Source: Clostridiales bacterium
GTDB taxonomy: Bacteria; Bacillota; Clostridia; Oscillospirales; Oscillospiraceae
Assembly: GCA_021200895.1 (NCBI GenBank)
Contig: JAJQFX010000233.1
Span: 1 to 19,978, forward strand
Length of the DNA: 19,978 nt
Direction: 5' to 3'
The position numbers were made by a program, and so were the translations under genes. Under the pieces are notes generated by a model. It did no database searches. It was not told where the DNA came from and saw only the letters and a program-made list of their open reading frames with translations. This document shows positions 7,585 to 14,275 of the stretch, in pieces; positions within the stretch are counted from its first letter, which is position 1, and each line of letters opens with the position of its first letter.

Positions 7585-8007
7585 ATGCCATGTGCCAACT
7601 GCCCCAACGCCTTGCCGCCGCTGACGGAGCCGGAAAAAGCGCTGCTCGTCAAGCTGTCCACCTACGCCTACCTGCCGGTATGCCGCTTCCTGGTGCGCAG
7701 CCCGGAGAATCCGGAGCTGTCCTTTGTCATGTCCGCGCCGGTCTATCTGGAGGCGGAGGACAGCGCCCCCGATGCGGTCAAGACCTGGGGGGAGGCGCTG
7801 CTCCTGCTGCAAAAGCGGGGCTATATCACCCTGGATTACGGCGTTCCCATCACCGGGGCGGATTACGACCTGTACCGCCGCTCCCGCCATTATCAGGACT
7901 TCGCCTTCGGCTGCACCCTGCCCAGCGCGGAGCCGTACCTGGAGGAGGGCAGCGTGGGTCTGACCCTCCAGGGGCAGGAGCAGACGGACGCGCTGGATTT
8001 ACTGTAG
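7585..8007 (+). CDS. Hypothetical protein, possible winged-helix fold, N-terminal CxxC
   Basis: I do not recognise this 140-residue protein. It begins MPCANCPNALPPLTEPEKALL, with a Cys3-x2-Cys6 pair that could bind metal. Residues 13-35 look helical; a segment near residues 72-90 (WGEALLLLQKRGYITLDYG) resembles the recognition helix and wing of a winged-helix domain. There is no signal peptide or membrane segment. It is preceded by AGAAAGGAAG about 8-10 bases before the ATG, lies 58 bases after proC on the same strand, and is followed by a good terminator, so it is probably the last gene of the phosphorylase-proC unit. Composition matches its neighbours. A regulatory or housekeeping role is only a guess from the possible fold. 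Confidence 0.7.
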   Translation: MPCANCPNALPPLTEPEKALLVKLSTYAYLPVCRFLVRSPENPELSFVMSAPVYLEAEDSAPDAVKTWGEALLLLQKRGYITLDYGVPITGADYDLYRRSRHYQDFAFGCTLPSAEPYLEEGSVGLTLQGQEQTDALDLL

Positions 8008-8014
8008 ACAAAAG

Positions 8015-8047
8015 CCGAGCCTGGCAGTTCGCCAGGCCCGGTTTTCT
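8015..8047. terminator. Bidirectional intrinsic terminator between the unknown gene and the AEC transporter
   Basis: CCGAGCCTGGC (8015-8025) and GCCAGGCCCGG (8031-8041) form an 11-position stem with a 5-base loop. The one mismatch, A8018/C8038, becomes a G-U pair in the minus-strand RNA. TTTTCTTT follows on the plus strand and CTTTTGT on the minus strand, so it can end both convergent genes. Confidence 0.85.
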
Positions 8048-8057
8048 TTCTATCGTC

Positions 8058-8969
8058 TTAAATCAGCGCCACCAGCAGCGGCACGGTGAGGACGCTGGCC
8101 AGGGTGGTCATAATGATGGAGGCGCTGCAGCTGGTACAGTCGATGCCCTTTTCCGTGCCCAAAATCAGGGGCAGGTTGGCCACCGGCATGGCGATCTCCA
8201 CCAGACAGACGCCAATTACCGTATCGGAGAAGGGCAGCAGCTTCAATAGCGGAAGGGCGATAAGGGGAATTGCCACCATCTTCACCAGGGTGAACAGGTA
8301 CGTCTTGGGGTTCAGGAACACCGCCTTCAAATCCGCGCTGGCCAGTGTGACCCCCACCGCGATCATGGCCAGGGGGCTGGCCGCGCTTCCCAGGTAGTCC
8401 ACCACGCTGCTGAGGAACTCCGGCACCTGGGGCTCCAGCAGCACAATGAGCAGCGTCGCCACCGAGCTGACCGTGCCCGGATTCAGCATCTTTTTCAGGG
8501 AGCCCCTGGACAGGCCGCCGTCCAGCAGGGCCACGCCGTAGGTGTAGAATACGATGTTGAACACGAACACGAAGGCCAGCACATAGACCACGTTCTCCGC
8601 GCCGAACACCCCCCGAATCACCGGAATGCCCATGAAGCCCACATTGGAGAAGATGAACATCAGCTGGTACATCTCCTTCTGGCCGGGGCGCTTGTCGAAC
8701 AGGGGCGCGGCGAAGTGGCCGATGAGAATCAGCGCCAAATAGAGCGCCGCCGCCAGCCCGAACAGCAGCAGCATGACCTGCTTATCAATGCTCCCCACGC
8801 TGTCAATGGCGGAGGACACCATCAGCATGGGGTTGAACACATAGTTGATGAGCTTGGAGATTTGCCCCATGCCGTGGTCATCCACCATTTTGATGCGGGA
8901 AATCACCACGCCCACCAGAATCAGGATAGCCAGCGACAGCATCTGGAAAAATACGGTACCGATCATCAT
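8058..8969 (-). CDS. AEC-family transporter (auxin efflux carrier type permease)
   Basis: A 303-residue integral membrane protein with about ten hydrophobic helices, for example AILILVGVVISRI near the N-terminus, LLLFGLAAALYLALILIGHFA, VVYVLAFVFVFNIVFYTYGVALL and the final SIIMTTLASVLTVPLLVALI. Conserved AEC features include NYVFNPMLM in the first half, FSNVGFMGIPV at about residues 110-120, and, in the second half, ASPLAMIAVGVTLASADL and EIAMPVANLPLILG. Bacterial members export or import small organic acids such as malate, but the substrate here is unknown. The frame opens at a TTG (8978); ATG 8969 is preferred, with AAGGG about 12 bases upstream, and a second ATG follows directly. It forms its own unit with a promoter at 9044-9072. 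Confidence 0.88.
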   Translation of the reverse strand: MMIGTVFFQMLSLAILILVGVVISRIKMVDDHGMGQISKLINYVFNPMLMVSSAIDSVGSIDKQVMLLLFGLAAALYLALILIGHFAAPLFDKRPGQKEMYQLMFIFSNVGFMGIPVIRGVFGAENVVYVLAFVFVFNIVFYTYGVALLDGGLSRGSLKKMLNPGTVSSVATLLIVLLEPQVPEFLSSVVDYLGSAASPLAMIAVGVTLASADLKAVFLNPKTYLFTLVKMVAIPLIALPLLKLLPFSDTVIGVCLVEIAMPVANLPLILGTEKGIDCTSCSASIIMTTLASVLTVPLLVALI

Positions 8970-9043
8970 TGCACTCAATCGCCCTTGTCAACAGAATGAA
9001 ACCACCGGCGCTCGCAGGAAGCAGCCCGGCAGATACTGTTACT

Positions 9044-9072
9044 ATTATAGGAAAGGCCGCGGGAAAAGTAAA
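9044..9072 (-). promoter_or_regulatory. Promoter of the AEC transporter gene
   Basis: On the minus strand, TTTACT (9067-9072), a 17-base spacer and a perfect TATAAT (9044-9049) precede the transporter with a leader of about 70 bases. Confidence 0.72.
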
Positions 9073-9120
9073 ATGGGAATTTCCATGAGATTCCCCGCTT
9101 TTTTCTCCGATTTTCTATAA

Positions 9121-9164
9121 AAACAGCAAAAAGAGGGCCCTTGCCGTTCCCGGCAAAGGCCCTC
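9121..9164 (-). terminator. Intrinsic terminator at the end of the fabF-accB-like-fabZ unit
   Basis: A 14-position stem (9133-9146 with 9151-9164, loop TTCC) has one plus-strand C/A mismatch that becomes G-U in the minus-strand RNA. On the minus strand it is followed by TTTTTGCTGTTT (9121-9132). The orientation fits the end of the fatty-acid unit, about 40 bases after the fabZ stop. Confidence 0.9.
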
Positions 9165-9205
9165 CTATACCTTATTAGATTAGGTTGCGCAGGGGCGCGG
9201 GGCGC

Positions 9206-9631
9206 TTATTTGTCCTCACCCTTCACCAGGGCGAAGGAGAACTCCGCGCTGACGCACAGCTTGCCATCCACATAGCCCTTGGCCTCGCACCAGTAGAAGG
9301 GGCCCTTGTGCTTGGTGATGGTGCTCTGGCTCTCCAGCGTGTCGCCAGGGCGGACAGGGTTCTTGAAGCGAGCCTTGTCCAGGCTGGTAAACATGGGGGT
9401 CACATCGGAAGTGGCCTGACCGGCCAGCAGGACGCAGGCGCCCTGGGCCATCATCTCGCACAGTATCACACCGGGCACCACCGGGTTGCCGGGGAAGTGG
9501 CCCTTCAGAAACCACTCCTCCCCGGAGACATGATACTTGGCGTGGGCGACGCCGTCCACCACCTCGGCCTCCTGCACCAGCAGCATATTGTCACGGTGGG
9601 GAATGATCTGCTTGATCTCTTCCTGATTCAT
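9206..9631 (-). CDS. fabZ: 3-hydroxyacyl-[ACP] dehydratase
   Basis: A 141-residue hot-dog-fold dehydratase that removes water from 3-hydroxyacyl-ACP during fatty-acid elongation. The start MNQEEIKQIIPHRDNMLLV (residues 1-19) is typical. The active site reads FLKGHFPGNPVVPGVILCEMMAQ, with catalytic His45 and Glu59 at the FabZ spacing; FabA would have Asp in place of the Glu. The length equals the family norm (about 140-150). Its ATG is 5 bases after the stop of the accB-like gene, so they are translationally close, and GAGGAA near the end of that gene serves as ribosome binding site. It is the last gene of the cluster, followed by a strong terminator. With no fabA or fabM in the window, nothing here indicates how unsaturated chains are made. 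Confidence 0.96.
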   Translation of the reverse strand: MNQEEIKQIIPHRDNMLLVQEAEVVDGVAHAKYHVSGEEWFLKGHFPGNPVVPGVILCEMMAQGACVLLAGQATSDVTPMFTSLDKARFKNPVRPGDTLESQSTITKHKGPFYWCEAKGYVDGKLCVSAEFSFALVKGEDK

Positions 9632-9636
9632 GGAGG

Positions 9637-10518
9637 TTATTCCTCGTCTTTCTGCTGGCTGTCGTCCTCCAGCGTGATTTCAATTTCGATGGGCGCTTCG
9701 GAGGCTTCCGGCTCCTCCGGCTGCTGGGCGGGGGTGTCGGTGGCCTTGGGCGCTTCGCTGCTGGCCAGATACTCGTCCCGCTTGTCCTTCAGGAACTGCA
9801 GGCCCTGCTTGCCCAGCTCCATGCCGATTTTAGCGGTGTTGACCACTGCATCAGTCACCTTGTCAGCCGCTTCCTTGGCTCCGGCCTTGAGGCTCTCCGC
9901 ATCGATGGTGACTACCACGGTGTTGCCCTTCTCCTCCGGCTGGGCCTCGGCGGCAGGCTCTTCCGCCGCTTCGGCGGCGTCCTGCTCTGCCTCGGCAGCA
10001 TCCGGCTCCGCGTCCAGCTCGGCCTCGGCGGCATCCAACTCCGCGTCCATGGCGTCCAGTTCGGCTTCGGCAGCGTCCAACTCCACCTCGACGGCCTGCT
10101 CCTCTGCGTCCACCTGCTCGGCGGCGGTGTTCACATTGTCAGTCGCCTTCCTGACGGCGGCTTTCGCGGCCTTGGCGGCCTCCTTGGCGGCGGCCCGGGC
10201 TTCCTTCACCGCAGCCTTGGCGGCCTTCTTGGCGGCTTTGGCGGCCTTTTTCAGCTCCACGCTATCCTCGTCGGCCTCGTCCCCATCGTCATAGAACTCC
10301 ACGGAAACGCCGCTATAATCCGGCTCAAAGGGGTTCTCCTCCGCTTCCGGCGCACCCTTATGCTCCTTCCAGGGATGACCGCCAGGGCCCTTCCCGTGGG
10401 GAGGGGGAGGCGGAGCCAGCTTCAGGCTGACGGAAGCGTTCTTTTCCGTGTAGGACAGCTCACAGACGCCGTTCTCCTTCATAAAGGCAACGACTTGACG
10501 GATTTCTTCCAGGTTCAT
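9637..10518 (-). CDS. AccB-like protein without biotinyl domain, Lys/Ala and Glu/Asp/Ala repeats
   Basis: A 293-residue protein in the position normally held by accB, between fabF and fabZ. Residues 1-34 (MNLEEIRQVVAFMKENGVCE and on to SVSLKL) match the N-terminal oligomerisation segment of biotin carboxyl carrier protein, and a Pro/Gly-rich linker follows (35-50), as in AccB. The biotinyl domain with its 'AMKM' lysine is missing. Instead come an acidic stretch (57-87), a Lys/Ala-rich helix (89-126), a Glu/Asp/Ala repeat of seven-residue units (about 138-187), a possible helical segment (200-252) and an acidic tail (253-293). It has no signal peptide or membrane helix. The gene lies 5 bases before fabZ and 134 bases after fabF. 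It cannot carry biotin, so it may be a scaffold or partner of acetyl-CoA carboxylase, or an accB descendant with a new role. The coding frame and start are well supported; the function is unknown. Confidence 0.8.
   Translation of the reverse strand: MNLEEIRQVVAFMKENGVCELSYTEKNASVSLKLAPPPPPHGKGPGGHPWKEHKGAPEAEENPFEPDYSGVSVEFYDDGDEADEDSVELKKAAKAAKKAAKAAVKEARAAAKEAAKAAKAAVRKATDNVNTAAEQVDAEEQAVEVELDAAEAELDAMDAELDAAEAELDAEPDAAEAEQDAAEAAEEPAAEAQPEEKGNTVVVTIDAESLKAGAKEAADKVTDAVVNTAKIGMELGKQGLQFLKDKRDEYLASSEAPKATDTPAQQPEEPEASEAPIEIEITLEDDSQQKDEE
10010..10093 (-). repeat. Four degenerate 21-bp tandem repeats coding for seven-residue acidic units
   Basis: Four consecutive 21-base units begin at 10010, 10031, 10052 and 10073, each starting GCRTCCARCTC or GCGTCCAGTTC on the plus strand. 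They encode VELDAAE, AELDAMD, AELDAAE and AELDAEP on the minus strand. The seven-residue period suits a coiled coil or long acidic helix. Degenerate Ala/Glu-rich units continue to about 9960. Confidence 0.75.
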
Positions 10519-10652
10519 AATTGTACTCCTTTCCGCAAAAGGCTGACACCTTTTTATCCATTGTTTTCTTCCGTTTCCATTCTCTCACAAAACGCCGGAG
10601 GAACAGTGAACGAATTGTAGCATTTCCATGAAAAAAGCTTTAAGACTTGCAA

Positions 10653-11885
10653 TTATTCCGCTTTGCGGAAGGCCACGCAGGCGTTGTGTCCGCCGAAGCC
10701 CAGGCTGGTGGACAGCACCAGCTCCAGCTCCGCCTCTCTGGCGGTGTTGGGCACCACGTCCAGGTCGCACTCCGGATCGGGCACCTGATAGCCCACCGTG
10801 GGGGGGACGATGCCCGTCTCCAGCGCCTTCACGGAGAACACCGCTTCGGTGGCTCCGGCCGCGCCCAGCATATGGCCCACCGCGCCCTTGGTGGAGGACA
10901 CCATCAGCTTTTTCGCGTCCTCACCGAAGGCCCGCTTGATGGCCAGGGTCTCGATTTTGTCATTCATGGGGGTGGAGGTGCCGTGGGCGTTGATATACAC
11001 CTTGGAGGCATCCTGATACCCGCCGGCCTGCTCCAGGGCCTGGGCGATGGCGTCGCCTCCGCCCTCGCCCTCCGGGTCGGGAGCAGTGATGTGGTGGGCG
11101 TCGCAGGTGACGCCGTAGCCGCAGATCTCGGCGTAAATCTTCGCGCCCCGGGCCTTGGCATGCTCATACTCCTCCAGCACCAGGCAGGACGCGCCCTCGC
11201 CCATGACGAAGCCGTTGCGCTCCTTGTCAAAGGGGATGGAGGCCCGGTCAGGGTCTTCGGAGCAGCTCAGGGCCTGGCAGTTGATGAAGGCGGCCACCCC
11301 TATGGGGACGATGGCGGCCTCGGTGCCGCCGGCAAAGGCGGCGTCGGCATAGCCGTCCTTAATGCTGCGGTAGGCTTCGCCGATGGCGTTGTTGGAGGAG
11401 GCGCAGGCGGTGGCAATGCTCAGGCAGGCACCCTTGCAGCCGTGCTTGATGGCCACAGTACCGGCGGAGCCGTTGCCCATCATGTTGGTGATGGTGAAGG
11501 GGGACACGCGGCGGGGGCCCTTCTCCATGAGCTTCTGCTGCTCCGTGGCCATGGTGTTCAGGCCGCCGATGCCGGAGGAGAAGTAGCAGGCCAGGCGCTT
11601 GGGGTCGATGGTGCCCTCGATGCCGGAGTCCTTACCCGCCTGGTCCGCCGCGGCCACGGCGTACTGAATGGCCAGGTCGTACCGGCGGACCTCCTGCCGG
11701 TCCATATAGAGGGTGGGGTCAAAATCCTTGACCTCGGCGGCCACCGTAGCACGGAAGCCGGTGAGGTCAAATTTGGTGATGGTGGTAAGGCCATGCTTCC
11801 CGGCGGTCACGTTCTCCCACGCGGTGGCAACCTCGTTGCCTAGGGCGTTTACCGTACCGAGGCCGGTTGCGACGACTCTTCTCAT
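10653..11885 (-). CDS. fabF: Beta-ketoacyl-[ACP] synthase II
   Basis: A 410-residue condensing enzyme that extends acyl-ACP by two carbons from malonyl-ACP. The thiolase-fold catalytic triad is complete: Cys161 in TACASSNN, His301 in NAHGTSTPMND and His338 in KGAVGHMLGAAGATEA. The start MRRVVATGLG is typical of FabF, and the length fits (about 410). An ATG four codons upstream (11897) abuts the GAAAGG ribosome binding site directly, whereas ATG 11885 has proper spacing and is chosen. It has its own promoter (12012-12040), separated from fabG by a terminator, and is followed after 134 bases by the accB-like gene. Two His residues distinguish it from FabH, which uses His-Asn. Confidence 0.96.
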   Translation of the reverse strand: MRRVVATGLGTVNALGNEVATAWENVTAGKHGLTTITKFDLTGFRATVAAEVKDFDPTLYMDRQEVRRYDLAIQYAVAAADQAGKDSGIEGTIDPKRLACYFSSGIGGLNTMATEQQKLMEKGPRRVSPFTITNMMGNGSAGTVAIKHGCKGACLSIATACASSNNAIGEAYRSIKDGYADAAFAGGTEAAIVPIGVAAFINCQALSCSEDPDRASIPFDKERNGFVMGEGASCLVLEEYEHAKARGAKIYAEICGYGVTCDAHHITAPDPEGEGGGDAIAQALEQAGGYQDASKVYINAHGTSTPMNDKIETLAIKRAFGEDAKKLMVSSTKGAVGHMLGAAGATEAVFSVKALETGIVPPTVGYQVPDPECDLDVVPNTAREAELELVLSTSLGFGGHNACVAFRKAE

Positions 11886-12011
11886 AGCTGTGTACATCCT
11901 TTCGGGTCATTTCGTGAAGCGCATTCACTACAGTTTATCAGTGCTTCCGCAGGGAGCGCCGGGAAAACAGAACATGGGGCGCACCAGTTCCCCTGCAAAG
12001 TAGCTGTTACT

Positions 12012-12040
12012 ACTATAACATACCGCCCCAAAATTGGCAA
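12012..12040 (-). promoter_or_regulatory. Promoter of the fabF-accB-like-fabZ unit
   Basis: On the minus strand, TTGCCA (12035-12040), a 17-base spacer and TATAGT (12012-12017) follow the fabG terminator. The leader of about 120 bases includes GGGCGCACCA (11977-11986, plus-strand reading), also found downstream of the acpP promoter, and a dyad GTGAA-N5-TTCAC (11914-11928). Confidence 0.75.
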
Positions 12041-12075
12041 TCTTTTTTTGCCGCATCCCCCTGAAAAAGAGAACG

Positions 12076-12108
12076 AAAAAACTGCGGCGCGCCCTGGGCG
12101 CGCCGCAG
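12076..12108 (-). terminator. Intrinsic terminator after fabG
   Basis: A perfect 12-bp GC-rich stem, CTGCGGCGCGCC (12082-12093) with GGCGCGCCGCAG (12097-12108), has a 3-base loop and on the minus strand is followed by TTTTTT (12081-12076). It lies 35 bases after the fabG stop and separates acpP-fabD-fabG from fabF. Confidence 0.93.
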
Positions 12109-12142
12109 CCATTTGCAGAAAATCAGGAACCGATACCGCCTG

Positions 12143-12892
12143 TCACATGGCGATGCCGCCATCCACCCGGATGACCTCGCCGGTGATATACTTGGCCTTG
12201 TCCGAGGCCAGGAAGGCGGCGCATTCCGCAATGTCCTCCGCCTTGCCCATGTGGCCCATGGGGACGGTAGCAATCAGGGCGTCCAGGGCCTTCTGGTCCA
12301 TGTTGGCCGTCATGGGCGTCTCGATAGCGCCGGGGGCGATGGCGTTGCAGTTGATGCCCCGGGTGGCCAGCTCCCGGGCCACCGTTTTGGTCAGGGCGAT
12401 GACGCCGCCCTTGGCGGCGGTGTAGTTGGCCTGGGCCGCGTTGCCCATCAAGCCGGAGACGGAGGAGATGTTGATGATTTTCCCCGCCTTCTTCTTCATA
12501 AAGTTGCGGTAGCAGGCGTGGATGGTGTTGAACATACTCTTCAGGTTGATGTTCAGCACCATATCCCAGTCCTTCTCGCTCATGGCGAGAAGCACCTTGT
12601 CCCGGGTGATGCCGGCGTTGTTCACCAGGATGTCAACGCCGCCCATCTCCTTGATGACCTCCTTCACGGCGGCATCCACCCCCGAGAAGTCGGACACGTC
12701 GCAGCGCTTGAAGACCGCCTTGACGCCGTGGGCCTGGGCAATCTGCTGGGCGGCGGCTGCGCCGTCCTCCTCCGCGCACAGGTCAAAAATCACCACATCC
12801 GCGCCGTCCCGGGCTAGGGTGTCGGCAATGGCGTAGCCAATGCCTCTGGCCGCGCCGGTGACCAGCGCTACTTTTCCGCTTAATTCAGCCAT
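12143..12892 (-). CDS. fabG: 3-oxoacyl-[ACP] reductase
   Basis: A 249-residue short-chain dehydrogenase that reduces 3-oxoacyl-ACP with NADPH. The cofactor motif is TGAARGIG (residues 12-19), NNAG is at 91-94, and the catalytic set is Asn114, Ser144, Tyr157 and Lys161 (QANYTAAKGG). The C-terminus ends in GEVIRVDGGIAM, as in FabG. ATG 12892 has TGGAGG about 8 bases upstream and gives the family length; the frame is open 18 codons further, into the fabD end, but without a better start. It begins 25 bases after the fabD stop, on the same transcript as acpP and fabD. The cluster position makes FabG, rather than another short-chain dehydrogenase, the firm choice. Confidence 0.96.
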   Translation of the reverse strand: MAELSGKVALVTGAARGIGYAIADTLARDGADVVIFDLCAEEDGAAAAQQIAQAHGVKAVFKRCDVSDFSGVDAAVKEVIKEMGGVDILVNNAGITRDKVLLAMSEKDWDMVLNINLKSMFNTIHACYRNFMKKKAGKIINISSVSGLMGNAAQANYTAAKGGVIALTKTVARELATRGINCNAIAPGAIETPMTANMDQKALDALIATVPMGHMGKAEDIAECAAFLASDKAKYITGEVIRVDGGIAM

Positions 12893-12917
12893 ATTGTAAA
12901 CCTCCATTTGTTTCCTG

Positions 12918-13835
12918 TCAGCCCCGGATGGCGGCGACAGCCCCATTCAGCGTGGCGACATTTTCCACATTCAGCGCCAGCACATCGGGCGCGATGCGCT
13001 TGATCAGGCCGGTCAGGGTGCAGCCGGGGCCAACCTCCACAAAGGTGTCCACCCCTGCGGCCACCATGTTCTCCACGATTTGCTGCCAGCGGACGGGGTT
13101 TTCCACCTGCTTCGTCAGCAGCTCCTTGTACTTCCCCTCCTCATAGGGCTGGGCGGTAACGTTGGAGTACAGGGGGTACTTGGGTGCGCCAATTTCCAGC
13201 GGCGACAGCACATCCACCATCCCCACGGCGGCGGAGTGCATAAAGGGGGAGTGGAAGGCGCCCGCCACCTTCAGCGGGATGGCCCGGCCCCCGGCCTCCT
13301 TCACGATGGCCCGGAAGGCGGGCATGGAGGCGGACAGACCGGCGCAGGCCGTCTGGCCCTCGGAGTTATAGTTGACGGGGTAGACCTGGTCGCACTGTGC
13401 GGCCAGCTCCTCCACCTTCTGGGGGGGCAGCTTGACCACGGCGACCATGCCCGTATCCGCCTCATCGGAGGCGGCCTGCATCAGCTTGCCCCGGGCGCAC
13501 ACCACCCGGAAGGCGTCCTCCACGCTGACCGCGCCGGAGAAGCCCAGAGCCGAAATCTCGCCCACGGAGAAGCCCGCCAGCACATCCGGCTCGATGCCTG
13601 CCTCCCGCAGCGCGGAGGCGGCAGCCACCTCCACGGCGAACATATCCGGCTGGGTGTTGCTGGTGACGGTCAGCTCCTCCTTGGTGCCGGAGAAGCACTG
13701 GGCGCTGGTGCCGGGGCGGATGCTGTCCGCCAGGTCAAAGACGGCTTTGGCGGCAGGGCTGTGCTCCGCCAGCTCCTGGCCCATGCCGGGGTACTGAGCG
13801 CCCTGGCCGGAAAAAACAAACGCGATTTTACCCAT
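12918..13835 (-). CDS. fabD: Malonyl-CoA:[ACP] transacylase
   Basis: A 305-residue acyltransferase loading malonyl groups onto acyl carrier protein. The start MGKIAFVFSGQGAQYPGMGQ is diagnostic. The nucleophile elbow reads AGFSVGE (Ser90), where the usual motif is GHSLGE, so the His before the serine is Phe; the true catalytic His195 (GAFHSPFM) and Arg115 (CARGK) are present. Length is normal (about 305-315). TGGAG lies 5-6 bases before the ATG, but it falls within a 17-bp stem formed with upstream sequence (13891-13907), so translation may be regulated. It is the second gene of the acpP-fabD-fabG transcript; a fabK or fabH gene often found here is missing. Confidence 0.95.
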   Translation of the reverse strand: MGKIAFVFSGQGAQYPGMGQELAEHSPAAKAVFDLADSIRPGTSAQCFSGTKEELTVTSNTQPDMFAVEVAAASALREAGIEPDVLAGFSVGEISALGFSGAVSVEDAFRVVCARGKLMQAASDEADTGMVAVVKLPPQKVEELAAQCDQVYPVNYNSEGQTACAGLSASMPAFRAIVKEAGGRAIPLKVAGAFHSPFMHSAAVGMVDVLSPLEIGAPKYPLYSNVTAQPYEEGKYKELLTKQVENPVRWQQIVENMVAAGVDTFVEVGPGCTLTGLIKRIAPDVLALNVENVATLNGAVAAIRG

Positions 13836-13839
13836 AAAA

Positions 13840-14038
13840 GCTCCATTCTAGCCGCTTGCCTTCTATCTAAAACGGAAGGGAAACACTCAAAAGCGGCTGA
13901 ATGGAGCCTCCCCCTCTTCGGCTGCCCGCAGCGGGCCGGGCCGGTACACAGGGCAGAGCCGTATCATATGCGTGACTCCGCGCAAATATACCGAAGGCAC
14001 CGGCGGTTTGCCCCGCCGATGCCCGCAGCACTGTGTAC
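13840..14038 (-). ncRNA. Candidate structured leader between acpP and fabD, hiding the fabD ribosome binding site
   Basis: The 215-base gap has two structured parts, described in the minus-strand RNA. Near acpP, 14028-14038 pairs with 13944-13954 (10 of 11), and inside it 14013-14023 pairs with 13996-14006, an 11-bp helix complete only on this strand because one pair is G-U. Near fabD, 13891-13907 pairs with 13840-13857 as a 17-bp helix with one bulged base; the fabD GGAG (13841-13844) is in this helix, and a small CCTTC/GAAGG hairpin is in its loop. It matches no riboswitch class that I know. It might be a regulatory RNA, a processing site that adjusts acpP over fabD expression, or simply stable structure. 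Confidence 0.45.
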
Positions 14039-14050
14039 GATTGACCGTAA

Positions 14051-14275
14051 TCAGCCGACTTTCTTCTCAACAAAGGCGACCAGCTCACCGATGGTGCCGA
14101 TCTTCTCGTCCAGCTCCAGCTCGACGTTCAGCTCTTCCTCCAGCTCCATCACCAACTCGGCGATAGCCAGGGAGTCGATGCCCAGATCCTCAAAGCTGGT
14201 CTCGGCAGCGAACTCAGAAGCGTCGCGGCCGCTGTACTCTGCCAAAACGTCACAAACCTTTTCATAGATGTCCAT
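14051..14275 (-). CDS. acpP: Acyl carrier protein
   Basis: A 74-residue acidic carrier that holds growing acyl chains on a phosphopantetheine arm. The attachment motif is LGIDSLAIAEL (residues 31-41), with Ser35 as the modified residue. The protein is rich in Glu (for example ELVMELEEELNVELELDEK), as expected. ATG 14275 is preceded by GGAGGCGA and gives the family length; the frame is open upstream but those codons overlap the leader. It is the first gene of the fatty-acid cluster, directly behind a strong promoter, and is separated from fabD by a structured 215-base gap, which may help to make much more ACP than the enzymes. Confidence 0.95.
   Translation of the reverse strand: MDIYEKVCDVLAEYSGRDASEFAAETSFEDLGIDSLAIAELVMELEEELNVELELDEKIGTIGELVAFVEKKVG

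Noticed and set aside
9185..10294. 369-codon plus-strand frame with Ser/Ala repeats
   Set aside because: The repeats are the complement of the acidic repeats of the accB-like gene and the first part is antisense to fabZ; the minus-strand frames have family matches and proper starts.
10519..10652. Separate promoter between fabF and the accB-like gene
   Set aside because: A TACAAT-like box exists on the minus strand but no -35 box lies at a proper distance, so cotranscription with fabF is simpler.
10647..11843. 398-codon plus-strand frame, and the similar 13080-14267 and 15976-17382 frames
   Set aside because: They are antisense to fabF, fabD and the acyl-CoA dehydrogenase, which have complete catalytic motifs; the Gly/His-rich products match no family.
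12060..12090. Small gene between fabG and fabF
   Set aside because: The interval is fully explained by a terminator, a promoter and a leader; no frame has a ribosome binding site.
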